A stretch of 64,000 nt of DNA, taken from the NCBI GenBank assembly GCA_026702755.1, contig JAPPBX010000082.1:62001-126000 (forward strand), read 5' to 3'. How positions within the stretch are numbered: position 1 is the stretch's first letter; each line of letters begins with the position of its first letter. The position numbers and the translations under genes are program-made. Of the stretch, positions 17,567 through 26,832 are shown one piece after another. Below the pieces are notes generated by a model. It was not told where the DNA came from. It made no database searches and worked only from the letters and a program-made list of their open reading frames with translations. The DNA comes from Candidatus Poribacteria bacterium. Its GTDB lineage: Bacteria > Poribacteria > WGA-4E > WGA-3G.

Positions 17567-18679
17567 CTAAAAAGTTTGCCCGATTGAAAAGGCGTACACA
17601 CCTTTCCCTTGCACAATATGGAGGCGTTCTTCTGCGCCGACAGTGGGTATGAGTTGCGGTGTATACGCTGCGTTGAGTGTTATACTTCCGAGTCTAACAC
17701 CGAGTCCGAAGCATGGACCTTCCGCTTTCCAGAGTCGTTCTTCGGTTTCAAATGAACCGTCTTGTAAGAGAGACACTGATGTGTAACGCTTTTGTGTGTC
17801 CCGAAGGTAGCCAACTCTAATACCAATCCAGTGTTGGTACCACACTTCGGCACCTACATTTGTCCGGATACCGTCATGGAAGGGTGGATGTACATCTAAG
17901 CCGATGCGCAAAGCCGCGTCCGATATTTCGCGCTGATAGGCAATCCCCGTTACAATTGTGCGCTCCATCATATTTGGAATGGAAGCGTCAGAAAAGGAGA
18001 GTCCGTTACTCAAATTCCGAGCGACGATCCCTACCTGAACTGCCTCCCCAATCTGTTGGATAATACCAACATTATAGGCGTATCCGTGTCCAAGGTCCTC
18101 GTTCCCGTCAGTGCCGATTACTTTAGAACGCAGCCATTTCGTATCAACCCCAACAATGGTGCCGCCGAATATATTTAACCCGTAACTCAAACCGATAGCA
18201 AGATTATTTTCAGGAAAACTGTTGAGTGCCTTACCTTGATAGTCCACTCGGCGGAATGCCCCATCCTGTGCAAACGAGAACCCTAATCCAAGCGTCCCGA
18301 ATTTGCTCATCGGAAACGTCCAGTTTAAAGTTTCAATCCCGTACGCGTGCTGTTCATATCGACTATAATCCTCATAACTCGCATTGAGGTTCGGTTTCGA
18401 GAGCAAGGCAATGGTTCGTGGAAAACGGGTCGCGTGGATAACAAATCGGTTTCCTTCTGTTGTACCGATGCCAGCAGGATTACTCCCAAGGGCATTCGCC
18501 CCGCGCGTTAATCCAACGAAACTTCCGCCCATCCCCTGATGTTCAGCACCGAGCAACTGCTTGAGAAAACCGTCTGCTGATGCTCTTGCGTCCACCATTG
18601 AGGCAATGCCACTTGAAACAAAAAAGTGGAAGATTAAGTAAAGTAGAAGAGTTGCAACGCAACTTTGGATATATTTCAT
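17567..18679 (-). CDS. PorV/PorQ-like outer-membrane beta-barrel protein
   Basis: The 370-residue product starts with a signal peptide (about residues 1-26) followed by a motif shared by PorV/PorQ/UPF0164 barrels (FLKQLLGAEHQGMGGSFVGLTRGANALGSNPAG). The rest alternates amphipathic strands and ends in a terminal phenylalanine (IGQTF), typical of BAM-assembled outer-membrane proteins. In Bacteroidota PorV shuttles type IX secretion substrates; here the family is clear but that function is only possible, although the M6 protease has a FlgD/sorting-like C terminus. GAGGT precedes the ATG. It is first in a three-gene unit. Confidence 0.8.
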   Translation of the reverse strand: MKYIQSCVATLLLYLIFHFFVSSGIASMVDARASADGFLKQLLGAEHQGMGGSFVGLTRGANALGSNPAGIGTTEGNRFVIHATRFPRTIALLSKPNLNASYEDYSRYEQHAYGIETLNWTFPMSKFGTLGLGFSFAQDGAFRRVDYQGKALNSFPENNLAIGLSYGLNIFGGTIVGVDTKWLRSKVIGTDGNEDLGHGYAYNVGIIQQIGEAVQVGIVARNLSNGLSFSDASIPNMMERTIVTGIAYQREISDAALRIGLDVHPPFHDGIRTNVGAEVWYQHWIGIRVGYLRDTQKRYTSVSLLQDGSFETEERLWKAEGPCFGLGVRLGSITLNAAYTPQLIPTVGAEERLHIVQGKGVYAFSIGQTF

Positions 18680-18776
18680 GTCTCACCTCACACGAAAGGG
18701 CTGCCCATAGGACACCGCTTTCTTAGGAATATGAAATTTAGGTATGTGAATGCAAATTTTGATAATCCACTCTAAA

Positions 18777-19190
18777 TTAAGTGGAACAGAGTGTAACCTG
18801 TGCTACAGCATAAACATTTGTGTGAGACAGAGAGACAAATATTGAATTAATATTGCGTTCGTGCGCATAACGTTGGACTTCGCCGTGTAAAATAAGTTCC
18901 GGTTTGCCAACAGCGTCGGCTCGAATTTCTATATCTTGCCAGCGCATGCCAGTCGTCAAACCTGTGCCAAGTGCCTTGAATGCCGCTTCTTTAGCAGCAA
19001 AACGGGCGGCAAGCCGCCAGTATCGGGAGGGAGCCTCCCCACAATATGTGAGTTCCTGCTGCGTGTAGACGCGCTGTTCAAAACGTGCACCCCACCGACG
19101 AGACGCGTCTCGAATCCGTTCAACCTCAACAATATCAATGCCGATTCCCTGAATTTTGTGCTGGTGCATCGGTTTATCTGTAGAGTGCAT
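18777..19190 (-). CDS. acpS: Holo-[acyl-carrier-protein] synthase
   Basis: AcpS transfers 4'-phosphopantetheine from CoA to acyl carrier protein. The GIDIVEVERI motif with its Mg-binding Asp is near residue 20, and the conserved RFAAKEAAFKALG helix is in the middle. At about 130 residues it has the normal length. It overlaps the 3' end of folP by 17 bp and is last in the ftsH-folP-acpS operon. No clear Shine-Dalgarno sequence is visible, so it may rely on coupling; an ATG at 19169 is an alternative start. Confidence 0.88.
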   Translation of the reverse strand: MHSTDKPMHQHKIQGIGIDIVEVERIRDASRRWGARFEQRVYTQQELTYCGEAPSRYWRLAARFAAKEAAFKALGTGLTTGMRWQDIEIRADAVGKPELILHGEVQRYAHERNINSIFVSLSHTNVYAVAQVTLCST

Positions 19191-19998
19191 CCGTCATTTG
19201 TGCAGCTCGGACATTTTCTTTGACATCATGAACACGCACAATGTCTACACCGTGTGAGATAGCCCAACACACAGTCGCGGTTGTTCCTTCAACGCGCTCG
19301 GTTACAGGAAGCTCTAAAATGTTACCAATAAACGATTTTCGTGATGTGCCAATGAGCAAGGGTTTCTGCAACCCTCTGAACTCCTCAAGACGTTTTAGGA
19401 TCTCAAGATTATGTTCCATCGTTTTGCCAAATCCAATCCCTGGGTCGATAATAATCCGCTCGGCAGCAACGCCTTGTGCTTCGGCAATCTGTATACTTTT
19501 CTGAAGGGACATACAAATCTCACCAACAACATCATCGTACTGAGGTGATTGTTGCATTGTGCGCGGTGTCCCTTTAATATGCATCAGGATGAGGCCTGCT
19601 TTCATTTCTGCTACGACAGCAGCCATTCCCGTATCGCCGTGCAGTGCAGTGATGTCGTTAATGAGATGTGCCCCAGCTTCCAGAGCACATCGGGCGACCT
19701 CTGCTTTATATGTGTCAACGGAAAGCAGGACATCAACAGTGTCAGCAACCGCACGAATGACTGGTAGGATTCGCGCCAACTCTTCATCAATCGACACGGG
19801 TGATGCCCCAGGCCGGGAAGACTCACCTCCAATATCAATAAGGGTTGCACCTTCCACCGCCATTAGTTCAGCGTGCGCAACCGCTCGTTCAACATCAAGA
19901 TAGCACCCGCCATCGGAAAAAGAGTCCGGGGTGACATTCAAGATGCCCATCACATGTGTATGGAGCCCTAAAGTGAGTGTTCTACCACGACAGTTCAT
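19174..19998 (-). CDS. folP: Dihydropteroate synthase
   Basis: FolP condenses p-aminobenzoate with 6-hydroxymethyl-dihydropterin pyrophosphate in folate synthesis. The 274-residue length is normal, and the signature MGILNVTPDSFSDGG and DIGGESSRPGA loops are intact. Further conserved segments are DVLLSVDTYKAEV, HLINDI, DPGIGFGKT and GTSRKSFIG. It overlaps the ftsH stop by 4 bp (ATGA), so both are translationally coupled, and acpS overlaps its 3' end. The ftsH-folP grouping is a well-known gene order. Confidence 0.95.
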   Translation of the reverse strand: MNCRGRTLTLGLHTHVMGILNVTPDSFSDGGCYLDVERAVAHAELMAVEGATLIDIGGESSRPGASPVSIDEELARILPVIRAVADTVDVLLSVDTYKAEVARCALEAGAHLINDITALHGDTGMAAVVAEMKAGLILMHIKGTPRTMQQSPQYDDVVGEICMSLQKSIQIAEAQGVAAERIIIDPGIGFGKTMEHNLEILKRLEEFRGLQKPLLIGTSRKSFIGNILELPVTERVEGTTATVCWAISHGVDIVRVHDVKENVRAAQMTDALYR

Positions 19999-21911
19999 AC
20001 GATTGGCTTCGCAGGGAGCTGTGGACGTGGCCCGAGAATTTCATCAATCTCCTCGGTAACAAGGGTTTCCCGTTCTAATAACGCATCCGCCAGCAACTTC
20101 AAACCCTCAAGATTCGTTTCCAAAATATTTCGTGCCTTCTTATAGCACTCCGTTACGATGTCGTGAACCGCTTTGTCAATTTCAATGGCAGTTTTCTCAC
20201 TATAATCCTGATGGACACTCAATTCTTTGCCGAGGAATACCTGTTCATCGCGTCTACCGTAGGTGAGGGGTCCCATGTGGCTCATACCCCACTGCGTAAC
20301 CATTCGACGGGCAAGACTTGTGGCTTGCTCAAAATCGTTTTGTGCCCCCGTCGTCTGTTCGCCAAATATAATCTCTTCAGCGACTCTACCACCAAGTGCG
20401 AAAATGATATGGGCGAGCAAACGTTTCTTACTCATGTTATGCCGTTCTTCGAGGGGTAGTTTCGCTGTGACACCGAGGGCTCTGCCGCGTGGGACAATGG
20501 TACACTTATAGTTCGGATCACTTTCCGGGACGAAGTGTAACATGAGTGCATGCCCAGCTTCATGATAAGCGGTGACCGTTCTTTCTTCATCACTAATGAC
20601 AAGACTCCGCCGCTCGGGTCCCATAAGCACACGATCCTTCGCTTCATCAAAGCACATCATGTCAATTTCTTCTCTGTCACACCTTGCGGCAAGCAGTGCG
20701 GCTTCGTTTGCCATATTCTCAAGGTCGGCACCAGAAAAGCCGGGGGTTGCCTTCGCTAAGATTTCCAAATTAACATTTTCAGCGAGTTTATAGGGTTCTT
20801 TTGTATGTACCTTGAGTATTGCTTCCCTGCCACGAACATCTGGAAGGTCTACAACGATCTGTCGGTCAAATCTACCGGGTCGAAGGAGTGCTGGATCCAA
20901 AACATCGGGACGGTTCGTCGCCGCGATGAGTATCACACCTTCGGATGCCTCAAACCCCTGCATCTCAACAAGGAGCTGATTTAGGGTTTGCTCGCGTTCA
21001 TCGTGGCCGCCACCGATACCGGCACCCCGGTGTCTACCGACTGCATCTAATTCATCAATAAAGATGATACAAGGTGCATTCTTCTTACCGGTTTCAAATA
21101 GGTCTCGGACACGGGATGCGCCTACGCCGACAAACATTTCGACGAAGTCAGACCCACTGATACTATAAAACGGCACGTCCGCCTCACCTGCGACGGCTTG
21201 GGCAAGCATTGTCTTACCGGTCCCTGGAGGTCCCATGAGGAGGACTCCTTTAGGAATTTTACCCCCAAGTCGTTCAAATTTTTTCGGTGCTTTTAGGAAT
21301 TCAATAACTTCTTCAAGTGCTTCCTTCGCCTCATCGACCCCTGCGACATCTTCAAATGTCACCTTTGTTTGATTCTCAGAATGGAGCCTTGCCCGGCTTT
21401 TGCCAAAAGAGAGTGCTCGATTTCCACTCCCTTGCATCTGACGCGACAGGAAAATCATCAAACCTAAAAAAATAAGCAGTGGAACGACAGTTGTCCCGAA
21501 GATAAGGAGCCCCTGTGGGAACTTAGATGGCGGTTTCACATTGTAATGAATACCGGACTGATCAAGTTTTGCCTGGATGTCGTAATCATCGATCGCATCG
21601 CGGCTTGCTCTAAATTCGCCTTGCCATTTCTGTGGAAGAGGATTTTCTTGCTCCTCAGGTCCTACACTTCGCATAACATCGGCGCGGATATCAGTAAGTA
21701 CGCTTGCATGAAATTTCCCTTCAATCCATTCCTCATCTAAAACCAGATACCCATCAAATAGATCTGGACCGCGCGTTATATATTGATGAAAATCAGAGGT
21801 CGCCAGTTGATACACTGGATCTCTGCGGTTAAATAGTTGGTAGATACCAAGAACAACAAGTCCGGCAACAACTACCCACCAAATAACCATGCTTCTTGTA
21901 TTTTTATTCAC
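19995..21911 (-). CDS. ftsH: ATP-dependent zinc metalloprotease FtsH
   Basis: FtsH is a membrane AAA+ protease degrading misfolded and regulatory membrane and cytoplasmic proteins. The protein has an N-terminal transmembrane helix (about 8-23), an extracytoplasmic domain and a second helix (about 134-155). The AAA module has Walker A GPPGTGKT (227-234), Walker [10 protein letters not shown] and the second region of homology [17 protein letters not shown]. The M41 zinc site HEAGH is at about 450-454. A GTG at 21911 fits best, nine bases after AGAGAGG; the TTG at 21917 is too close to that site. A strong promoter lies upstream. It heads the ftsH-folP-acpS operon. Confidence 0.95.
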   Translation of the reverse strand: MNKNTRSMVIWWVVVAGLVVLGIYQLFNRRDPVYQLATSDFHQYITRGPDLFDGYLVLDEEWIEGKFHASVLTDIRADVMRSVGPEEQENPLPQKWQGEFRASRDAIDDYDIQAKLDQSGIHYNVKPPSKFPQGLLIFGTTVVPLLIFLGLMIFLSRQMQGSGNRALSFGKSRARLHSENQTKVTFEDVAGVDEAKEALEEVIEFLKAPKKFERLGGKIPKGVLLMGPPGTGKTMLAQAVAGEADVPFYSISGSDFVEMFVGVGASRVRDLFETGKKNAPCIIFIDELDAVGRHRGAGIGGGHDEREQTLNQLLVEMQGFEASEGVILIAATNRPDVLDPALLRPGRFDRQIVVDLPDVRGREAILKVHTKEPYKLAENVNLEILAKATPGFSGADLENMANEAALLAARCDREEIDMMCFDEAKDRVLMGPERRSLVISDEERTVTAYHEAGHALMLHFVPESDPNYKCTIVPRGRALGVTAKLPLEERHNMSKKRLLAHIIFALGGRVAEEIIFGEQTTGAQNDFEQATSLARRMVTQWGMSHMGPLTYGRRDEQVFLGKELSVHQDYSEKTAIEIDKAVHDIVTECYKKARNILETNLEGLKLLADALLERETLVTEEIDEILGPRPQLPAKPIV

Positions 21912-21975
21912 AACCAATTGCCTCTCTGTTAAAATCTAAATCCTGACATAAACGCGATTTCAAAGCCTATTTAAA

Positions 21976-22004
21976 AGTATAACAAATTTTTTTTCAAATT
22001 TCAA
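21976..22004 (-). promoter_or_regulatory. Strong sigma-70-type promoter of the ftsH-folP-acpS operon
   Basis: On the minus strand TTGAAA (bases 21999-22004), a 17-bp spacer rich in A/T, and TATACT (21976-21981) with a TG extension lie 64 bp upstream of the ftsH start codon. This is the best canonical promoter in the window. Confidence 0.7.
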
Positions 22005-22061
22005 CTGAATTTAAAAAAACAGGTATTCGCAACCCTCACATTCGGTCGTACAAATTTTTAC

Positions 22062-22090
22062 TGGATAAATAATTATTTTTAAGGTATACT
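22062..22090 (+). promoter_or_regulatory. Candidate promoter for the CBM9-like gene
   Basis: TGGATA (22062-22067), 17 bp, TATACT (22085-22090). The -10 is good and the -35 is 4/6. The ATG is about 200 bp downstream, so a long leader would result. The rest of the 377-bp gap between ftsH and this gene shows no other structure I can support. Confidence 0.35.
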
Positions 22091-22288
22091 ATTAGAGTGA
22101 AGAAAGCAAGAAATAGATACAACAAAATTTTTAAGTTTGCGTTGGAATGTTTACAATACACTCCCACGCGATAAAAAAGATATAAGGTTAACGCAATTGA
22201 ACCCTGATATAAAGAGGGATAGGGCTGTGCGATGAAACTCAGTCCACAAAAATCTGATTTTACAGGTTATCCTGGAAAGGTGGAATCT

Positions 22289-22999
22289 ATGAACCTTAAC
22301 AAACAGATACTTGCGATAATCATCTTTCTGTCAGCGACGATGCCTCATGCATTAGGGCATGTCACAGGCGAAAGACTTCAAAATTTTCAATACAATGCCG
22401 ACCTTGCACCGGTTGCCCCTATCGTAGACGGTTATCTTGACGATCCAGTCTGGGAGAGGGTAACCCCCGGGAAATTGGAACGAAACTTAATTACCGGAGA
22501 ACACTGGAACCCATCGCCAGATTTCACTGGATCTTTCGCGGCAACGTGGCGCAACGGCTTCCTCTACATAGCCATCAAACTCGTAGATGACCAGCTTGAA
22601 ACGCGCCAAAGGAAACTGCTTCGTGAAGATCATCTTATCCTTTACGTAGATCCACATCACTCAGGACGAAAGGATGACCTCTACCGCTACGCAATCCCAA
22701 TTGGGAAAGAGATGGGCACCCTAAAAGCCCCATTGATGCGCGTCGCATGGGGAAATGATGGACAAACATGCGAACTCAGTTTCCGGCTCGATAATCTCGC
22801 AAGAAAAGGCAATAGTATTGGATTCAGCATTACTTATAACGATGTTGATAACGGAAACCTTCAACATAAAATCACTTGGGCACCGGAAGGTTATACCGAG
22901 GAGAACGATTACCTTCCCGATCTCGTTTTCACCGCGAAGATCGAACCAAATAGACAACAACAATTAATCCAATGGGGACGCATCAAAAGTCTCTATTAA
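22289..22999 (+). CDS. Secreted CBM9/DOMON-like carbohydrate-binding protein with WGxIK tail
   Basis: The 236-residue product has a signal peptide (about residues 1-23, ending ALGHV) and one family-9 carbohydrate-binding-like domain. Typical motifs are APIVDGYLDDPVWERV, ATWRNGFLYIAIKLVDD and HLILYVDPHH. The domain normally binds sugars at the outer face of secreted enzymes; here it stands alone. The last residues, QLIQWGRIKSLY, match a C-terminal tail found on four other secreted proteins in the window. The ATG at 22289 follows AGGTGG; a longer frame to 22232 lacks a ribosome site. It is transcribed away from ftsH. Confidence 0.78.
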   Translation: MNLNKQILAIIIFLSATMPHALGHVTGERLQNFQYNADLAPVAPIVDGYLDDPVWERVTPGKLERNLITGEHWNPSPDFTGSFAATWRNGFLYIAIKLVDDQLETRQRKLLREDHLILYVDPHHSGRKDDLYRYAIPIGKEMGTLKAPLMRVAWGNDGQTCELSFRLDNLARKGNSIGFSITYNDVDNGNLQHKITWAPEGYTEENDYLPDLVFTAKIEPNRQQQLIQWGRIKSLY

Positions 23000-23010
23000 T
23001 TCTGCCATCG

Positions 23011-23038
23011 TAGGGCGAGGCGTGAAAACCTCGCCCTA
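23011..23038. repeat. Perfect hairpin of the GGCGAGG...CCTCGCC repeat family
   Basis: TAGGGCGAGG (23011-23020) pairs exactly with CCTCGCCCTA (23029-23038). It sits 12 bp after the CBM9-like stop and could act as a terminator, but no T run follows. Similar GGCGAGGTT...AACCTCGCC hairpins recur at about 24228, 32666, 55003, 56570 and 63674. Confidence 0.6.
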
Positions 23039-23080
23039 TAGTTAAAAAATAGAATACCACCAAATAACATCGGAGAATTC

Positions 23081-23263
23081 GTGTACTATATCGGAAAAAC
23101 TTTGGAACTGATGGGCATCGCGTGCTTGGGTGCTGGACTCTATTTAGGCTGTGTCAATCCCTTTGATTACAGCGAATCCAAAGCAATGGGTGTCGAGATG
23201 GGTTTCCTAACGCTTGGTGTTTTAGTCTTTTTTGTCGGAAGACTCATTGAAAAACGCTCTTAG
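23081..23263 (+). CDS. Small two-helix membrane protein (60 aa)
   Basis: The product has two hydrophobic helices (about residues 6-24 and 40-56) joined by a short polar loop (PFDYSESK), and a basic C-terminal RLIEKRS. The GTG start at 23081 is preceded by GGAG five bases away, supporting real translation. No family was recognised. It is convergent with the glycosidase-like gene, whose stop is 15 bp downstream. Confidence 0.6.
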   Translation: MYYIGKTLELMGIACLGAGLYLGCVNPFDYSESKAMGVEMGFLTLGVLVFFVGRLIEKRS

Positions 23264-23277
23264 AAATCCGATATTAA

Positions 23278-24168
23278 TTAATCGTTTAGTCTTATAATCG
23301 CAATCCCCTGTTCACCTGCCACAGAATAGAGCAACCACATGTCTCCATCCTCACAATAGATGGCCGGATCACGGAGTTCATGCACACGCTCGCGATCTAA
23401 CCCACCCGTTGACGGCTTAATCGGCAGATCCGCACCCTCAAAATCGTATTTCGGCGCAATAACCTCTATCGGTTCAGATGGATGCCAATCGTTCCAATTA
23501 TCTATCAATTGCACGGTGCTTTTACGGATACGTTCTGGACTATCACCATAGAGTGAGTAATAGACGGTCAAGGTATCGCCTTCAAGATGGTTCGCTGTAT
23601 GGCGTGGGAAACCGGTGTTATCCTTTTCTGACTTGCGGCGAAAGAGTGGTGTGTCTCGCGGCATGAACGATGTTGCCCATTGCGGGGTTTGTCCCCGACT
23701 TATCCAGCCGTGATATGTCGCATACGGATACCCCTTCCACCAGAAAACACGATAATAGGCTCCCATCTGCTTATTCCGTATATCCGAGGCAGTGTAGTTC
23801 ACGCCATCAGTTGAGGTCGCCCAACAAGTTGACTGACCCCCATAACTCCCATGAAAATACATAACGAAACGGCGGTTCTCTTCGTCTATATGTACATCCG
23901 GTGAAGCGATGTGGTCGCCCTCTCGGAACACAGTGTTGTCCCGATGTAGCACGCCCGGACGGTGGACAGTATAAGGTCCTTCAATAGCATCGGCATACGC
24001 CAAGCGGATATAGGCACCTCGGTGATGGGCAAAATAGAGATAGTATTTTCCCAAAGGGTTCTGCACCCACTCAGGCACCCGAACGAGTGAAGGTCCGTTG
24101 ATATTGGAGAAACCGTGTTCTCTATCAAGTTCAGGCATCTCTGGGTGAATTAGCAGTGTTCGTTCCAT
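23278..24168 (-). CDS. Five-bladed beta-propeller protein of the GH43/GH68/GH130-like superfamily
   Basis: The 296-residue product lacks a signal peptide and repeats propeller-blade motifs: GPSLVRVPEWV, KYYLYFAHHRG, SPDVHIDEENRRFVMYFHG and ELRDPAIYCEDGDMWLLYS. The RDPAIYCEDG-LYS pattern is typical of five-bladed glycoside hydrolases and related phosphorylases. The acidic residues in ASPDV and RDPAI could be catalytic, but activity and substrate cannot be assigned. GAGAGGA precedes the ATG. A gap of about 100 bp with a GGCGAGG hairpin separates it from the PhyH/MNT-HEPN pair upstream. Confidence 0.7.
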   Translation of the reverse strand: MERTLLIHPEMPELDREHGFSNINGPSLVRVPEWVQNPLGKYYLYFAHHRGAYIRLAYADAIEGPYTVHRPGVLHRDNTVFREGDHIASPDVHIDEENRRFVMYFHGSYGGQSTCWATSTDGVNYTASDIRNKQMGAYYRVFWWKGYPYATYHGWISRGQTPQWATSFMPRDTPLFRRKSEKDNTGFPRHTANHLEGDTLTVYYSLYGDSPERIRKSTVQLIDNWNDWHPSEPIEVIAPKYDFEGADLPIKPSTGGLDRERVHELRDPAIYCEDGDMWLLYSVAGEQGIAIIRLND

Positions 24169-24269
24169 ATCTTCCTCTCTTAGGGCTTACGCAATTTTTT
24201 AGGAGTAACTACGACTACACGCCGTTGGCGAGGTTTTAAATCTCGCCAGCAATGCAAGTACTGAGTTTC

Positions 24270-25091
24270 TTAATCATGTGCTTGAAACCGGTATACTTCT
24301 TGCGCTTCTTCAGACATGTTGTCCCATATTTCTCCTGGAACCCGTGCGCCGAAGATTCCCGGGGCATCAGGTGCATGATGAAGCCGCCGGAAATAAACCA
24401 AGGCGAGCATGTGTCTAACGGTAGATTCTGTCCGATTCGGCATCGCTCGGTGCCAGCACCGCATATCGCGGACAACAACCGAACCCGCGGGCATCTCTAA
24501 CTGAAATGACGGGTAATTTGCCGCGCGCTCTTCCTCACAAACGTTGTAGGGTGTATTACGGACTGCTTCGTCGTCAACGATGAGATGCGAACCGGGCCAC
24601 ACTTCCGTCGCCCCATTCTCTACTGTGAAATCAACAAGCGGGATGTTAACGACAATCGTTGAAACGGGTAGGGCAAAGGGTAATTCAGGGAAGAGTTGTC
24701 CCGAATCTCGATGAATCCACTGGATTTCGTTCCCCGGACGAGTTGAGTTACAACCGTAAGGCAGATACGCAAACACTTTCTCACCCATTGCTGCTTTCAG
24801 AATCGGCATGGCGAAAGGACTATCAATGATGCGCGGGTCCATGAACGGCATTTTTAGCATTGGGTTCTCACCGTTTTGATCGTTCCCCTCATTACTCAGC
24901 ACATTTTCCATAGCAATATTAAGCTCTGCTATCCAATCGCGTGGGAGAACGCCTTCAATGACCACCAATCCTGCCTCACGTAAGAGGCGCGCTCCCGCAT
25001 CAATGCTTTCTGATGTGAGTTTATTTTTCGTGCGTTCCTGATTGGAGATTTCCAGTTTTGGAATGTTTACTGTTCGTCCTGTGGTTTCCAT
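24270..25091 (-). CDS. Phytanoyl-CoA dioxygenase (PhyH) family protein
   Basis: This is a predicted Fe(II)/2-oxoglutarate-dependent oxygenase (273 aa). The facial-triad residues are visible: His127 and Asp129 in WIHRDSG, and a distal His214 in RCWHRAMPN, with a following Arg (RTESTVRH) suited to 2-oxoglutarate binding. The WPGSH motif is typical of the family. Substrate is unknown; PhyH homologues hydroxylate many small molecules. It starts one codon after the MNT-HEPN stop on the same strand, so the two are likely co-translated, although a functional link is not obvious. Confidence 0.85.
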   Translation of the reverse strand: METTGRTVNIPKLEISNQERTKNKLTSESIDAGARLLREAGLVVIEGVLPRDWIAELNIAMENVLSNEGNDQNGENPMLKMPFMDPRIIDSPFAMPILKAAMGEKVFAYLPYGCNSTRPGNEIQWIHRDSGQLFPELPFALPVSTIVVNIPLVDFTVENGATEVWPGSHLIVDDEAVRNTPYNVCEEERAANYPSFQLEMPAGSVVVRDMRCWHRAMPNRTESTVRHMLALVYFRRLHHAPDAPGIFGARVPGEIWDNMSEEAQEVYRFQAHD

Positions 25092-25094
25092 CTA

Positions 25095-25853
25095 CTAAGC
25101 CTGCCCTTCTGTTTGGTTTTGAGGAAGTTTTAGTTCGGATCGAATCGCTTGCCGAACCTCGCTACAAATACGTGTCGCATGCTGTGCCTTCTCAGCAGTT
25201 GCTGACTTTCCTGGATAGCGAAATTCCACGGCATACGGAGCAATCACCAAAAAATCTGGTTGCCAAGCACGCCAACTTGGAATCGTCGGAACAATCATAT
25301 CCAACAATGCCAATAAGTCATGCGACCTTAGGAGCGGAATATCTGCCCCTTGGAGCCAAGCCTTTAAATATTTCTCTATACACTGTTGGGCGTGAAAGCA
25401 GATCATATCAAAGTCAGGATCTTCGGCTTGCTGATGTAACGCTATTGCGGCGTAATCACGTTCTGCTTTCTGTGCCCATTCCTGTGTCAGTGGATTCATA
25501 AGACCTTTTTCCTTTTTCAACGGCTTTGGCAAGAAACTGGTAGACTTATAGAGCACATCACCTTTTTCAGTGATTTCGCGGAGAAACCAATCGTTGTACG
25601 AAATGCGATAGGCGATTTCTTCAGGTGACCGCACAAGCAAATCCATCCTGAAACGCCGCGGGATGCGTTGGAGAATCTCCCCGGCTTGGCGACTTGTCTC
25701 GGATTCTGGAATGTCCATGATGACGAGCAAATCAACATCTGAATTTTCGGTCGGCGTGCCATACGCATAGGACCCGAAAAGGATAACTTGTAATGGAGCG
25801 AATTCACGAACGATGTCATCACAAGTCGCCTGAATGTCTTCACGGTTAACCAT
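25095..25853 (-). CDS. Fused MNT nucleotidyltransferase-HEPN protein
   Basis: The N-terminal 100 residues form a minimal nucleotidyltransferase with GSYAYGTPTENSDVDLLV (G-S-x10-D-x-D metal site). The C-terminal part (about residues 120-230) is a HEPN domain with AERDYAAIAL and CFHAQQCIEKYLKAWL. MNT and HEPN are normally separate adjacent genes forming a toxin-antitoxin pair in which MNT modifies HEPN. Here they are one chain, so the toxin would be permanently linked to its modifier, or the protein has another role. The RNase Rx4-6H motif is not clearly present. GGAGGA lies six bases before the ATG. It is followed at once by a PhyH gene. Confidence 0.8.
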   Translation of the reverse strand: MVNREDIQATCDDIVREFAPLQVILFGSYAYGTPTENSDVDLLVIMDIPESETSRQAGEILQRIPRRFRMDLLVRSPEEIAYRISYNDWFLREITEKGDVLYKSTSFLPKPLKKEKGLMNPLTQEWAQKAERDYAAIALHQQAEDPDFDMICFHAQQCIEKYLKAWLQGADIPLLRSHDLLALLDMIVPTIPSWRAWQPDFLVIAPYAVEFRYPGKSATAEKAQHATRICSEVRQAIRSELKLPQNQTEGQA

Positions 25854-26035
25854 CTGCCTTCCTCCTATTTTCTAAAGTATAGCATACGCCGTAAAGGAAG
25901 TCAATGCTTATTGCTAAGGCAAGTCTAATCAAATCATAGAAAAAATTGTTGTGTACTCTTGCGAATTTGTATAGAATAAATTACATTCTATTGGAATCAG
26001 TTTTACAACAGCATTTACAGGCAAAGGAGCAAATA

Positions 26036-26824
26036 ATGACCCCTGAAGTCGCTTTAGAAAAACGGGAGCAGATGATTGAAGAAGGTTTCTGCGTTGTTGA
26101 CGATGTTCTGACCGAGGAGTTCTTGCAGGAGCTCCGAGACGAGTCGGAACGGCTTATCGCAGGACACGTGGAACCCGAAGATGTGATCTATCAAGGACAG
26201 CACGTCAACGTCCGCGGCGAAGATAATCCTCACATTCAAAAATTGTTGGAATGGCAGCCTGCACGCGAGGCATTAGAACAGATTGGATTCGGAGATTTTA
26301 CAACCTCTGGCGGGATTATTATTCTGACGAAGGAATCCGGGGGACCGCCACTCTATTGGCATCAAGATTGGATGCGCTGGAATGATCCACTCAGCATCGC
26401 GCCGTGGCCCCAAACGATTTTTCTTAATTATTATCTCACCGACACAAACCGAGAAAATGGCTGTTTAAAGGTTATTCCAGGCACCCATCGCAAGCGAATT
26501 GATTTACATGACATATTGGTGCCAGCACATGAACAAGGCGCGCGGTTCATTGATGAGGACCATCCGATCATGTTCAGCGATCATCCTGATCAGGTAGATG
26601 TCTGTGCAAAAGCGGGTTCGTTAGTCATGGCGGATGCCCGTATCTTACATTCCGCCCACAGAAACTTTACCGATGTTCGACGGACCCTAATTCTCGCATG
26701 GCACAGTCGTCCTAATACAGTACCCGACTATTGGGATCGCGAAATCCCTGAGATTATTGCCAATCGCGACGAGGACGCCAACTATCCGATGTCTCGTATT
26801 CCTACGCATCTTTTACAACCATAG
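26036..26824 (+). CDS. Phytanoyl-CoA dioxygenase (PhyH) family protein
   Basis: This 263-residue predicted Fe(II)/2-oxoglutarate oxygenase carries His109 and Asp111 (YWHQDWMRW) and a distal histidine (205 or 208, ILHSAHRN). The PGTHR motif and the RRTLILAWHSRP segment fit the family. It starts at 26036, six bases after AAAGGAG; a longer frame from 25946 has no ribosome site. An SDR oxidoreductase follows after 8 bp on the same strand, suggesting that the two modify the same substrate in successive oxidations (inference). Substrate unknown. Confidence 0.85.
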   Translation: MTPEVALEKREQMIEEGFCVVDDVLTEEFLQELRDESERLIAGHVEPEDVIYQGQHVNVRGEDNPHIQKLLEWQPAREALEQIGFGDFTTSGGIIILTKESGGPPLYWHQDWMRWNDPLSIAPWPQTIFLNYYLTDTNRENGCLKVIPGTHRKRIDLHDILVPAHEQGARFIDEDHPIMFSDHPDQVDVCAKAGSLVMADARILHSAHRNFTDVRRTLILAWHSRPNTVPDYWDREIPEIIANRDEDANYPMSRIPTHLLQP

Positions 26825-26832
26825 AGGGAAAT

